Positions 29,706 to 41,220 of a stretch of DNA of 64,000 nucleotides are shown here, one piece after another. The DNA is from Breviolum minutum Mf 1.05b.01 (lineage: Eukaryota > Sar > Dinophyceae > Suessiales > Symbiodiniaceae): positions 113,097 through 177,096 of the forward strand of contig DF239332.1 in the NCBI GenBank assembly GCA_000507305.1. Reading direction: 5' to 3'. The notes beneath the pieces are model-generated. The model saw only the letters and a list, made by a program, of their open reading frames with translations. It was not told where the DNA came from and ran no database searches. How positions within the stretch are numbered: position 1 is the first letter of the stretch; the number at the start of each line of letters is the position of its first letter. The position numbers were made by a program, and so were the translations under genes.

Positions 29706-29710
29706 GTTTC

Positions 29711-30565
29711 AATTCTCCCCTTTTGGTGATGCCAGTTGGATCGGTGAATGTGACGGGTCTGGGCTGTTTACCCAGTAAATTCGGTGAATCACTTATCAAA
29801 TTGAGACGTTTGCTGAGAGCATTGGTGTTTTTTGGCCCTTGGTATGGGGTCTAATTGTTGACATCTAATTTCAGTGTGATTGTTTTTTTTCAGAGAATCC
29901 AAGATTATTTCACAAAGTGAAAAGCACTCAAATGTATTGATATTGGTGAAAACAGCATTCATTTTCAGCAGGAAATGTTGAATGATGACTTTTTTTTGCC
30001 GTTGATTTTGTGTTATTGAATTTTGATGTTTGATGTTTGAAACCATGATCGCAGTCAGACATAGTCGGCGGTACGTTTTTTTTTTGGGGGGGGTGTTTGT
30101 TCGCCCGTTTGACACCAACAGTGGTTGCAACGGATTGGGCGTGACAGTGAGTGCCAATGGTCTTTTTCCGATTTTTTTCATACAACAACCGAAATATTTG
30201 GTGTCAGTGTGTTCCAAAGATGATGCCTATGATGGTGGAGTTTGGTTCATGAAAAACACAATAGAACCTTACGAGTTCTTCAAAGAGCAGTCTGAGTGAA
30301 GTTGTTGAATCGATTTGGCCGTCATCTCGCAATTCATTTTGAGCAAGGGTTGCAACACAAACGTGAGTTTAGACTTTTTTAATGTCACAAGATTATCAGA
30401 GGTTTTCTTTGGTTCACAAGGATCTTTGGTTACATCCACCAGTATTTTCTTATATGAACCTGCCAAAATATTTTCTGAAAGGTTTGTTTCGAAGCCAGCA
30501 GTAACCCGACATATGGAAACAACATGATAGATTTTAGACAAACAGGTTTCTAGACACAGTTTGCC
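29711..30565. other. Host flank right of the viral element
   Basis: No gene is supported. The sequence returns at once to host-like composition with T-rich tracts (about 29881-29890, 30077-30085) and a G run. Open frames here overlap on both strands and lack motifs. It is probably the intron or upstream region of the gene that starts near 30566. Confidence 0.4.
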
Positions 30566-31423
30566 ATGGAACACGTTCCTCTGCATGTATTGAACTGTCT
30601 TCTTGCCAGCATTGTCAGAACACCTACAGGCCAATTTGTTCTGTCACATGACTCTTTGCAGAGTCTTGCCAAAGAGATCCGTACTGGAGAATATGGATCG
30701 GATTCGTTTCGTTTTTCAAGATGGATTTGCCGAACAGCTTCAAAATTTCTATTGCAAGATACCCGAGATGTTGTGGTGGAAAATGTGACTTCGGAAGGGA
30801 CTTGGTATGATGCCAATGTGTTCGCACTGTTACTTTTTGATGTTGTAGGCTTGGAGATACCGATCCAGGAGCTGACCACATTTTTAATCAGTAACCAGAG
30901 AGGTGTTGGGCATCCCATTGAGATCAACCATTCGGACACAACTGCATCTGAAATATACCAGGAAGTTGAATCTGGAGTTGGCTCCTCTGATAAACATCTT
31001 CTGGGTAGAAAGGCGCGGACCACTTTGCGTCAAGCAATCTTTGAACAATTCGATGAGTCTGGACAGCTGAAGGTTGATCCAAATGTTGTAAACCACTATC
31101 ATGACAGCCAACAACAAAGTAGTTGTACCCAGTCCGAGTCTTCATGTAGGAGCAGTGCATTGAGTGTGCACCATTTCCAGGAGATGTTTGACATGCTTAG
31201 CCAGAAAGAAAAAAGGATCCAAGATCTGACATATGAGAAAAAGCGATTGCAACAGCAACTCCGAAGAGCAGAAGATAAACTGAAAAAACAAAGATGCGCA
31301 CATGAAAAAACTTCTCAAGATCTTCAATTCCGACATGATTTCGATCCGCACAAACGTGATCAGAACTGGGAGGGGCGAAAAAAGTGGAGCTGGTTGACCC
31401 CCGTCGGCCAAGCAAACCTTGCA
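30566..31423 (+). CDS. Large host gene A, exon 1 (coiled coil)
   Basis: This frame opens with ATG at 30566 (MEHVPLHVLNCLLAS). After about 210 residues it has a strongly charged coiled coil (FDMLSQKEKRIQDL, KRLQQQLRRAEDKLKKQ), then WSWLTPVGQANLA. The exon ends at 31423 before GT; the next exon begins after AG at 31615, and reading across gives an unbroken frame. No enzymatic motif seen. I do not recognise a named family; the layout (coiled coil, then an RRNLSNI segment) looks like a lineage-specific dinoflagellate family. The N-terminus may be spliced on from farther left. Confidence 0.6.
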
Positions 31424-31615
31424 GTAGCTGGGCTCACTGCTAGAAAACATGTTTTGAGTACGATTCAACAACACTACTATAGGGGTTGGATGTTTTTCTG
31501 TTTGTTTTCGCTGCAGAGGAATCATAAATTTGTTTTTCTAGTGTTACTGATGGGTAGCGAATTTCATGATGAGTCAGGTTTTGTTTTGTTTTGTTTTGGA
31601 ACCATTCACTGATAG

Positions 31616-32152
31616 GTACGACGCAATCTCAGCAACATTAGCTTAGCTGATTTGGGAAGAGTCATTCTTGAGGATGTCGCTGCATCAACAGTATCACGTT
31701 GTGAGATAAAGTGTGGCGCTGCATTGATTGCCAATAGCCGGCATTTCATGGAAATCATGAAAGCTACCATTACGAACCAAAGGAACACTGGGTATGGTTT
31801 GTATCTCCACGCATATAGACAAGATGCTACCAACGGCAGAGATAAACTTGTAGCTGTGGAATTGCATTCAGCCTATGTCGCCAACATGCAAGACGATCAG
31901 GAACTTGATTGGAGCAGGTTTCATCAATTGAGACGGCTGGGTGATCTTGGGATGGTGGGGGATGAGACAGGCCGAGGTTGTGTTGGAGTCACATTGCGGG
32001 GTCTCGGATCTCTTGGCTGCCCGACATGGCGGGAGCTTACAAGTGAATGCATTCAGAATCTTGAAAGCACATGTTCAAGGATCAAGGGGGAAGAAGAGAC
32101 CGTTTTAGTGTTTGGAAGTTTGAAGTACGAAGTCCGAGTCTTGGGAAACTAA
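31616..32152 (+). CDS. Large host gene A, exon 2
   Basis: The frame continues directly from exon 1 across a 192-base GT-AG intron (31424-31615): VRRNLSNISLADLGRVILED. It proceeds through a mixed alpha/beta stretch (CEIKCGAALIANSRHFMEIM, YGLYLHAYRQDATNGRDKL) and CPTWRELTSECIQNLESTC. The open frame reaches a stop at 32152, but the true exon probably ends at a donor somewhat before it, since the next coding stretch continues the same type of protein. Function unknown. Confidence 0.55.
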   Translation, partial: VRRNLSNISLADLGRVILEDVAASTVSRCEIKCGAALIANSRHFMEIMKATITNQRNTGYGLYLHAYRQDATNGRDKLVAVELHSAYVANMQDDQELDWSRFHQLRRLGDLGMVGDETGRGCVGVTLRGLGSLGCPTWRELTSECIQNLESTCSRIKGEEETVLVFGSLKYEVRVLGN

Positions 32153-32641
32153 CTTAAATGAAAAAAATGACAACTACACGTCACAGGAGGTTTTATTGGC
32201 TCAGAATAGTATGATCAGAAACATAAGTGTCATTGATTTTCCAACTTGTTAGTTTGAATTCGGAATGCAATCCAACTTCATTTTTGGTTATTCAAGCGAA
32301 ACGAAATTGCAAAAGAGGTAACCCTTCCTAGACATGGTTTTCCGAGATATCATCATCCACTTGTTTTATGTTCATACCATACAATTGACCACTTACCCTT
32401 TCATGATATTCGCTTTGTAACATGTTTTGGTTTTACTGTGAAGTTAAATGACATTATAGCAATCACACTTGTGATCGAGGAACAGCAATACAGAGCATGT
32501 CTACATGGTTACGACGGACAGTGGTCCCAATGAGGCAGCGCCCTAGACGGATTGGGGCAGAGATTGCAGAGATTGCAGACTTGCCAAACGTTTATTTCTG
32601 GGAACAAACCTGCTTAGAACATCTTAGAACATTCCCCACAC
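32153..32641. other. Intron-like stretch in gene A
   Basis: No coding signal on either strand. Sequence is AT-rich and ends in a region with several possible AG acceptors (about 32624-32670) before the next exon. Confidence 0.4.
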
Positions 32642-33469
32642 TTGGTTGTCATGAGATCTCTTAGCATTGCAGATGAGTTACTGGAAGTAAACCACATCGG
32701 ATGGAAATATTGGTCATTGGCGATGTTTGCACACAGCCCGGGATTGTGGGAAAGCATTATACCAAAAGCTATAGCAAACGGTGGGGGTGTGTTGGAAGCA
32801 AAGCATGCAGTCAAGTGTATTTTTCCACGCCCAATTGCTCAACGATGGGGACGTATTCACGAGTTGGAACAACGGATACAAAAAGCGGGTTTCCTAAAAC
32901 TTGCAATTTCTGTCTTTGAAGTCCTTACAAGCAAATGGGTTGATGCAGATGAACTTCCAGCTAGTTTGCACAAGACTTTCAAAGATTTAGGGGGAGCAGA
33001 TGACTGTGCAACATCTAGTCAGGTGTGGAATGCATTCATGTCAATCAAGCAGGATATCATCAACTCTAGACAACAAAAGGCGGACAAGGCCAATTCAAGT
33101 GAACCTGATGCCAAACAACCCAAAGTCTCGGGACTTGGGTCTGAACTTCGTGCCGATCAAACGAAGGAATATTCAGTCAAGATGGGAAAGTGGAGGGCCA
33201 AAACGCTTTTAGCTGTGAGTGATTGTCTCTGGGGCCTTTGCATTGACGTTATGAATCGCACTAGATTGCCTTTGATCCATATTTCCAACTTTCTCAAAAA
33301 ACCGGTGGTGAGCAAAGAACTCATACATGCTGGTGGACCACTAGCTCAGTTGGTGTTTGGACGTGGTGCTGAGATCCACCAGGAATTTACAACCATGATG
33401 CGTATCATGGCAAATGCTACCTTGTTTTTGTCTTCCGTGTTTTGTACTTGTAGACTCTTAGACGTTTGA
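32642..33469 (+). CDS. Large host gene A, exon 3
   Basis: An open frame of 275 codons. Its beginning (LSIADELLEVNHIGWKYWS) could lie a little downstream of the ATG at 32642 if an AG near 32666 or 32674 is used. It contains AQRWGRIHELEQRIQKAGFL, a lysine-rich, probably disordered linker (QQKADKANSSEPDAKQPK) and then WRAKTLLAVSDCLWGLC and PLIHISNFLKKPVVSKELIH. The last codons before the stop at 33469 are hydrophobic and likely intron. No family named; placed in gene A because strand, spacing and style match. Confidence 0.5.
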   Translation: MVVMRSLSIADELLEVNHIGWKYWSLAMFAHSPGLWESIIPKAIANGGGVLEAKHAVKCIFPRPIAQRWGRIHELEQRIQKAGFLKLAISVFEVLTSKWVDADELPASLHKTFKDLGGADDCATSSQVWNAFMSIKQDIINSRQQKADKANSSEPDAKQPKVSGLGSELRADQTKEYSVKMGKWRAKTLLAVSDCLWGLCIDVMNRTRLPLIHISNFLKKPVVSKELIHAGGPLAQLVFGRGAEIHQEFTTMMRIMANATLFLSSVFCTCRLLDV

Positions 33470-34160
33470 GTAATTCTACTGAAACTGGCGGAACTTAGAA
33501 CTATAATGGTATTCCAGATTGTTTACCAAAATCACACAGTGATAAGTCACAACAATGACAGTGCGAAGTGGCTGTCTTCTTCATTGAACAAATGAAAGAA
33601 AAACAAACTGTTTTACTATCAATTTCCTTTGGCATTGGTTTGCAGTGTATAATTATTATGCATAGAATTTTCAATACTGTATTGTCCTTCGTTCATCTAT
33701 CAAACTACCCTTGGCAATATGATTCTGATGTGGGAAAAAAGTACCTTAGTTGTGTTTTTTCGGGTTCCTTGGTTCACTGGTTCTCAGGTTAATTGGATCA
33801 TTTTCACTGGGTGATGTAAATCACTGTTGAATATCAACATACTTAAATCTTAAAATCGATGATGTCAGCACTTTGAAACTTGCATTGCGACTGTGACTGT
33901 CACAAATGATGTTCAATATGTTGTTTATTTTTGTTTTCTGAAACTATGAAAGGGGCAATCAACAGAGGTCCTGGTCTTGTTTCGGACTATTTGGTTTTGA
34001 ATATGAGGTTGGCCCTAGGCAACAATTCGGAATCCTTACGGTTTGTCGTTTGCCGCACAACCCAGAGACAGAAATTAATAAGATACAATGTAGATTGGGT
34101 TCTAGGAATTCTGAGTCGCTTATGTTGTTCAAAATTTCCTTCTTTCAATTTTCAATTGAG

Positions 34161-35869
34161 GTGATCAAACAATTTGGAACACTGTGTTGGACATGGCAGA
34201 GGATGATGAACAAAAGAAGTTTCTTGTGCTCCTTTCGACAAGGATGCTTCTCCACAATGCATGTGGTTTTGAAAGACGCATTTTGCGTGGGCTGCAAGAA
34301 TTTCCTCACAAGCTTCTTTTGATGATCAGATCGCCTCCGCTTTGCAGATGCAATGTTCGAATGGACATTGCTGCTGAAGTTCTTGGTCGACAAAATTCCG
34401 ATTTAGAGATAAACACCCGAAAAATCAAATTGAATCATTTCCAAGCCCTCCAAACAGCTGCACGCGAAGGAACTTTGTCTCAAAGATTGTATTGGTTGCT
34501 GAAGGGAATTTCAATTCAGTTCAAAAGTGATGTACGAGAATCTGAAAGATTGAACAAGCATGTTAGTTTGATGTCAGAGAGGTGTCCAACAGCATCAGTG
34601 GAACTCAAATCAGCACGTCTTGGTATCAAATATTTGCTCGGTCAAGCAGGTGAGGGTTCCGATTCAAAACAAACAAGCAAGTGGTCAGCAATCCGGCCGG
34701 TGGCCGAAAGAGTTCGAGAGCACTGTTTGGCTGATTGGGACAGTCTAATCGATGTCCAGTCTGTTCCTCTCAGATTTGCTCCAACATCAGCTGCTCCCAA
34801 CTGCTTGCCCCCATCTCGTGTATTATACATGCAAAGCCTGTTGAAGCCACACTTGAGTGTGCATTCTGTCGCCTATACTTGGGCTGCTAGCTACAACATG
34901 CTTGTTCACAAAGCTTTGAGATCTATAATTGAACAGAAACCAGTTTCTGAGAAGATTTTGCCTGTTGTATTTTGCATTGCAGTGCGTAAGGCTGGGCACA
35001 CGTCGTCGCAGTTTCGCTTCTACATTTCTGCTGAAATTTGTTGGCGAAAACACATTGTCCTCCCAGCAACCCTAGACCCGAACACTAGAATCCTCACATG
35101 GGATCGTTTGTCTGGTTTTCTTCCATTGGTTCAAGTGATCAAGGACGAATTTGACACAGTTCGTGCTGGGCATTCAGTGGCCGTCATGGCCACATCTATC
35201 AAATCACTGGGGTGTCAGGAGGGTAGAGCTGTATCAAGCGCAAGCGTAGGGAGTGCAGTCCAGCTTGTCAAGCTACACCCTGCCACGAAGCAGTTGGAAA
35301 GCAAATGCAGTGAAACAGCAAGGGGCAATGCAGAAAAGACAGGAACCACACAATCAGTAGTGGAAACAAATTCAGAAGCACAAGCACGAGCAGCCCAAGC
35401 ACAAACAACTGGTTTGAACTTGCTTGTGGAAGAGACTGAAGCTGATATTGCCAGCACCGCTCATCAGCAACCTGATGACATGGATGACCGTGATCTTTTC
35501 CATTTTTTTGCATCACAGGGCATTGCTTCTGCTTGCGGGCATAATGAACAGTCTGACGCAGTCATGGAGAATGAATTCACAAAACAATTTGAGAGTGAAG
35601 GATTCGCTGTTGCATCCAGTGTTGAAGAACAACGGGCTCTTTCATCCATTGAAAAGAAAGAATTGCAGATTGACAAGCAACAACATCAGGACATCATTCG
35701 TCACCTGCAAACCCATGCAAATCTTGATATGGATTCGGTTGAAGCAGCTGTTGAAGCAACGGTTGCATCATCGCAAGGGTTGGATGCAGTTCCGGGTGTG
35801 AGTGCTGCAGATCGTGTTGATGATGATGATGATGTTGATTTGGAGGAAGGCTTTCACAACTTAATTCAA
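34161..35869 (+). CDS. Large host gene A, exon 4
   Basis: The largest host exon here, about 570 codons, from after AG at 34159-34160 to a GTAAGT donor at 35870. It opens DQTIWNTVLDMAEDDEQKK, has VRESERLNKHVSLMSERCP (about 125-143) and a domain with PVVFCIAVRKAGHTSSQFRF. The C-terminal third is low complexity: glutamine, alanine and acidic residues, ending in an aspartate run (VDDDDDVDLEEGF). The ESERLNK segment followed by LKSARLGIKYLL recalls a phrase that seems common in dinoflagellate proteins, but I cannot name the family. Coding status is strong. Confidence 0.65.
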
Positions 35870-36389
35870 GTAAGTTTTTTTCTCATTTTGAATTTTGCAT
35901 GTATGTGGTGGTGATCAGGTTGTGGGCAGTTGGTTGCTATGCGTTTGGAATTCTGAATACATTTAATTCAGACTTGAATATTCATGATGATACTGATTCA
36001 GCAAAAAAATGAAAGATTTTGTGACAATCAAGCACCATTATTCAAGATTTTGAACATTAGAACTAGAATACGCAAGCCTTGATACGTGACATCCGGATAT
36101 GTTTAATAAAAAACGTTGCAGTTGCAAACAACAGGTACAAGTACATCCACAAGCACATATGCAGGTTCAAGTCACAAGTACATAAACATATATATGTCAC
36201 ACCCAAACCAAAGTCACAACTTCACAACAAAAGAAAAAAAACAAAATAGACAGAGAAAATCACACGAAGTGCATGAATTCACACTTCCCTTTTGTCTACA
36301 TAATTTCTTTCCATTTGAAATTTACAAAATGTCAATGAGTCAATACGAATACATTCTCAAGCTTTGCTTAGAGTTGATAGTAACTTGAC

Positions 36390-36825
36390 TAACAAACACA
36401 CATACAGCGTACATGGTTGGATGCACAAATGCATTTGTACATGCACACATGCCTGCATACATACAAACAAACAAACATAGACACAGCCACATACCCACAC
36501 ACACACGTATACATGCACACTTAAATGCATACAAACATACAAACACACAACCATACATGCATACATTCATACATACATCCATACACACATACATCCACAC
36601 ATACATACGTACATACATACAACCATACATGCATATGCATGCATATACATACATATATACAAAAATTCATCAATACATGCATACATACGTACGTACATTC
36701 ACACTTCCGTAACATACAATCATACACGCATACAACACATATTTACATACATACATACATGCATACGTACATACATACATACATACAAACAGACATACAT
36801 ATATACACACACACCTTCGTTCATT
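36390..36825. repeat. CATA/ACAT-type microsatellite array
   Basis: About 430 bases dominated by degenerate CATA/ACAT/ACAC repeats with variants such as ACATACATACGTACAT. Open frames on both strands here (tyrosine/cysteine/valine-rich on minus, histidine/threonine-rich on plus) only reflect the repeat. It lies in the intron between exons 4 and 5 of gene A. Confidence 0.9.
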
Positions 36826-36985
36826 GATTTCTACGTAAAAACCTACATAACTTAACTACATAACCTTCCGTACGGTCAAATCAAATTCACAAAATTTAAA
36901 CTTAGATACGTAATTACATGCCGTGTGCCTGCATTGCAGTCTGATTTGTCCAGAGTCCACACTCCAGAGACATGTCCATGCTGAG

Positions 36986-37758
36986 GTTTCGATGCTGCAT
37001 TTGGAACGTCGGATGTCACAGATTCCACTCGTGTTCATCCATTCGAACATTGGGTGGAGCGTGTTTCATCTGGAATTTCATTGCTGGTTGAGCAAAGAGA
37101 CCAAGCCGGTCCAGGAGATTATCTTGATTTCGGCGGCCTCAGTCTTGTTAGAATTAAGCTTCCGCAAGAAGACAGTGTTCGTATTGAGTTCTTTCACTGG
37201 AAAGAGGATGGTGTTAGCGGGAGAATCGCTGAACTTGATGAAACAAATCATGTGAAAGCCATGGTCTACGTTGGAGCTCGAAGACATGCTTTGGTTTTTG
37301 CAGACATTCAAGGAGAGATCATCTGGAGGAAAACTGGGGTAAAAATGGTGAAAGCAAACTGGAAGCGAAATCAGAATCAGTCACTGGTACCTGATCACAT
37401 TTTACGTTGTAAAGACATGTTCGCCCTTTTGGATCGGGACCAAGATCTCTTCGGTCCCTGCTTTGTTTGCCAACGGACTGTCACTGAGACTTTGCCTTTG
37501 GAGCATGCTCAGAAATGCTCTTTGTGTACTTTGGCCTCTCACAGCAGCTGCTGTGCTGAAATTGTCAAGATGATTGACAAACATAGCAGACAAAGGGGCA
37601 GTCAGATAGGTGAACAAACACAAAACAAGGACGCTTCTTGGCCTAGTCCATTGGTTTTCCCAAGCGATTTTGTTTGGCCTTCACAGTTCCTGCGTGGTGG
37701 TGGCGACACTGTGCACAGGACTGGGGACTGCAAGGGGGCATTGGGTTCTGTTTTTTGA
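36986..37758 (+). CDS. Large host gene A, last recognised exon with Cys-rich zinc-binding pattern
   Basis: The frame begins after an AG at 36984-36985 (FDAAFGTSDVTDSTRVHP) and is open to a TGA at 37758. It includes RIEFFHWKEDGVSGRIAELD, MVYVGARRHALVFADIQGE and a cysteine cluster CFVCQRTVTETLPLEHAQ followed by CSLCTLASHSSCC, which fits a RING/PHD-like or treble-clef zinc site. The final 40 residues (after about 37600) read less convincingly and may be intron. The phase relation to exon 4 could not be closed, so a small exon may be missing between them. Function unknown; a chromatin or ubiquitin link would be guesswork. Confidence 0.5.
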
Positions 37759-40700
37759 TATTGACATTGTTATATTGCTCATTGTGTATTGTTTTTTTAA
37801 CATGACGCCAGATCAATCAATGAATCACATGGGGTTGCTCTTTGTGTGTCCTTTTTAATTTTTCGGGACAGTTACAGTTACAGACACATGTCACAGTCAG
37901 CTACAAGTATTGGCGTTGCAGCGATGCTGATGATTTGATTTGCTTGAAAGCCTGAATATGTTTTCGTCTTGATTGTTTTCATGCAGTATCGGTATCAGTA
38001 AGTAGGAGGGAATGTTGGACATGGACATGTGTGACATATCAAAAGCATCATTACTTTTACTTCGCTTAATTTGACTTAGATGCAGTCTATGCATCATGCA
38101 TGTTATCTGCCCTGAATGCAACTTTATTCCATTGTGTAATTGGATTTGAATTGTGTAATTGGATGCCTCGGATATGATATGTAACATATATGCTTTGACA
38201 AAAAGATCACAAACGCATCAATGAAGAATGTTCGACATGTTGGTCGTTGGTCATCCTGGGCGTTTCCAGGCTTTGTGCGTGTTGCTCTTCCTGGCGGAGC
38301 AAATGTTCATCCTTCAGAAGCTGACCAGGCGTGTACGGGGTTGTGGGAGGAGGAGTAGCAACCGAACGGGGGAAACACATATCACAAGTTCAGCGCAATT
38401 TTTCTTGCTACTTGTTACTTGTTGCGAATGGCTAATCTACCAATCTGTCATTTTTTCGCACGGTTGTTGCCGCCATTGTTGCTTTGCAAACTTGGGGAGG
38501 AATTCAACATTTGTTGTAGATTCGATGTGTGATGTGTTTGCCTGTGACTGTTCTCTATTTCATTCTGTTGATTATCATTGACTATTTGACTATTGACTAT
38601 CCTTTGTCCAATTTCCGATTCCCTCCGATTCCCGTGCATGTTCCTTCCAAGTTCAAACAAGACAAGGCAACAATGCCTTGCTGACGAGGTACAGACTTTT
38701 CGGGTGTGGTAGAAATTGGTCGTGCTTGCTCATTGGTGCAATTCACCTAAATACACGATTCATATATATATATATAAGTAAGTGAATTGATATATATATA
38801 TACATGTGTGTGTGTCGGTGTAAAATTGTAGAACCCATGATTCATGACTCTGATTGTTCTACTGCCATGCATGGTTCAACGATAAAATGTGAGACGTTGA
38901 ATGAATCACCGCGTGTGACCATGATCAAACAGGTTTGTGCCATTGTGTTGTTTATTTCACACACACACACACCGACTGCCAGTCATGAAACACTCATCAC
39001 ATGCCGGTAGGCTCAAGTGGTTTCGTCGCTATGGTTGGGAGACCAAATTGGCTGGGACTGGACTATTGGACTATTGAACTCGACATGAATCATCAGTCAG
39101 ATGTCGTTGTGATCAAGCACTACTTAAAGCAATGAGTAACTGTTGAGTGAAGCAGTAGCAAACCTTTCAAGCCTTTCAGTGTCTCAGTGTTTCAACCACG
39201 AAACCACGAACCACAAATTTTTGAACACTTGAGATCATGGTCCATGACAATCGGTAATCATTGTATGGTTAGATAAACAATGGTGCCGCTACATCGAATT
39301 TATATATTGTCAGTCTTTTTGTGGTAGAGTGATAGTTATCTTCTTTGTTGGTGGCTCTCATCTCTCATCTCTTCGTTCCCACTTGCTATTGATTGGATTT
39401 GGCATTTGGAATCAGGAATCCGGGAATCTGGCTCTGACGTCCTAGGTTTGAATGCGAGTTTTGCTGGTACACCATCGAAATCGAATTTGAGAATTTGAGA
39501 ATTACCAAGGCTGCTTCGTCAATGTGGTTGGTTGGGAGTTGGGTGACATGGCCACATGACTGAATCAATGCTTGATTGTCACTTGATTGTTGATTGAGTG
39601 ATTCGATTTGCTCCTAGGAATAAATTGAGCAAATGCATTTGAGTGAGTGATAAGAGAAAACAAAGTCATAGCAAGCCAACCAGCAACATTCTAATTCCGA
39701 TTCTCTAGCGTTCGGCGTTCTTGGAATCTTCCTGGTCGGGATTAGGCTTTTGCAAGTAGGCGGAATGTCCGGTAGCCCAAACAAGTAAGCCGTTTAGAAA
39801 GAAAAACCATCAACAGTAATCAACAGTGAACAGTCATTGAATCTACCATTTTTTTGGGTTGTCTGTTTCAGTCTCAGTTTATATGTATACTGATGTAAGT
39901 ACTTAAATGATTATATATAATATAGTTCAGAATAAAAGTCAAAAAAAAACAGAGCATGACAGCATGACAGACAGAGCACTTCCACAACAAAACAGATTTG
40001 TGATTTGTTACGCCGTTTAAGTAACCAGCCCGACTGAGGCCAAATCAGGCTTCCTGTGCCAGGCCTGCTCCATCAATCGACTGTGATATCTATATTTTGT
40101 CAATAGTCAATAGCCAATATTCAATCGTCACTTGTCAATAGTCTAATTCGAAAGTTTTGAATTTCTACTTGGGAAGTTGAAAAAGAAGATGAAATACTGA
40201 TCCCTGACATATCAAATTGATTCCGTTTTTCACAGGGACAGACCAGGGACAGAGTGGGAGGGGGAAAAAAATAGAACTTAGGTAGAATGACGAACAGAAC
40301 GAGTACAGTAGATAGAAAGGAACATGCACAAACAAATCGTGCCGAAGCATACTGACATACTGATCTGCAGAAGTGGAATGGAACTGGGACTGTACTGTAC
40401 AAACTGCCGGGCATGCAATGTTTTTTCATTATCATTACTGGCCTTTTGAAGCTGACTCTAGACATTAGACATTGGTGCATGATTTGTTCATGGTGCAAGG
40501 CCGTCAATGGCTGCAGGTTCGATTCGATGAGGCAGTCAAGGGAACCAAGATTGTTATGTACCAAGTAAGTCGAGGGGGGAACCTAACAGAAATCACTTCA
40601 TTGCATTGTTCAGATTCATTTCAGCTTGGCTAATTTAAATTCAAATGATGGGAATGGTTATGGTACAGCCGAACAAGGAATCGAATTTCTGCATGTAATG

Positions 40701-40830
40701 ATATGAGAAAGACTCAGAAAGACATGACAAGAAATAATATTGAATCTAAAACTATCATCAATTAATCATTAACCTAAATCGTAATCGTAACACAAACGAC
40801 ATGACATGACGAGATGTCAGTGATGAAGGC
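37759..40830. other. Non-coding stretch with short repeats
   Basis: No gene supported. Contents include AT microsatellites (about 38764-38776 and 38791-38801), a short CA run (38959-38971), and many tandemly echoed short phrases such as GACTATTGACTAT (about 38580-38600). Frames such as 38228-38581 plus and 40121-40564 minus lack motifs. Confidence 0.4.
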
Positions 40831-40844
40831 AGAGTGAGAGGATG

Positions 40845-41220
40845 GCTTGGTGGATGGATGGATGGATGAATGAAGGAATAAAGGAATGAAGCAATGAAGG
40901 AATGAAGGGATGAAGCGATGGAGGAATGAATGAATGAATGAATGAATGATTGATTGAATGAATGAAGAAAGGAATGAAGGAAAGGAGGGATGGAGGAATG
41001 AAATGGATGGATGGATGGATGGATGGATGCATGGGTGAAGGAATGAATGAATTGAAGGAATCAAGTAAGGAATGAAGAAATGAAGGGATGAAGGGATGAA
41101 GGGATGCAGGGATGAAGGGATGAATGAATGAATGAATGAATGCATGCNGAAGGAATGACCGAAGGAAGGAAGGAAGGAAGGAAGGAATGAATGAATGAAT
41201 GAATGAATGAACAAATGAGT
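40845..41220. repeat. GGAT/GAAT tetranucleotide array
   Basis: A long run of GGAT, GAAT and GAAG tetranucleotides with interruptions; one ambiguous base (n) lies near 41147. The minus-strand open frame across it (serine, histidine, proline and isoleucine rich) is a by-product of the repeat. Confidence 0.9.

Larger units (their letters stand above)
18731..29710. mobile_element. Integrated Polinton-like / adintovirus-like viral element
   Basis: This compact intron-free block encodes a family B DNA polymerase of the protein-primed Polinton type, a probable double jelly-roll major capsid protein, a probable penton-like protein, a lipase-like protein, a GIY-YIG nuclease, a zinc-finger protein and four small proteins. 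Gaps between genes are mostly 20-40 bases with AT-rich shared promoter motifs, unlike the exon-intron genes on both sides. I see no retroviral-type integrase, packaging ATPase or cysteine protease, and no terminal inverted repeat. The right border seems to lie at the stop of the last gene (29705), with host-like sequence directly after. The left border is placed only roughly. It is most likely an endogenised, partly decayed virus of the host alga. Confidence 0.85.

Noticed and set aside
36340..36827. Several overlapping frames rich in cysteine/tyrosine/valine or histidine/threonine
   Set aside because: They only mirror the CATA/ACAT microsatellite on each strand.
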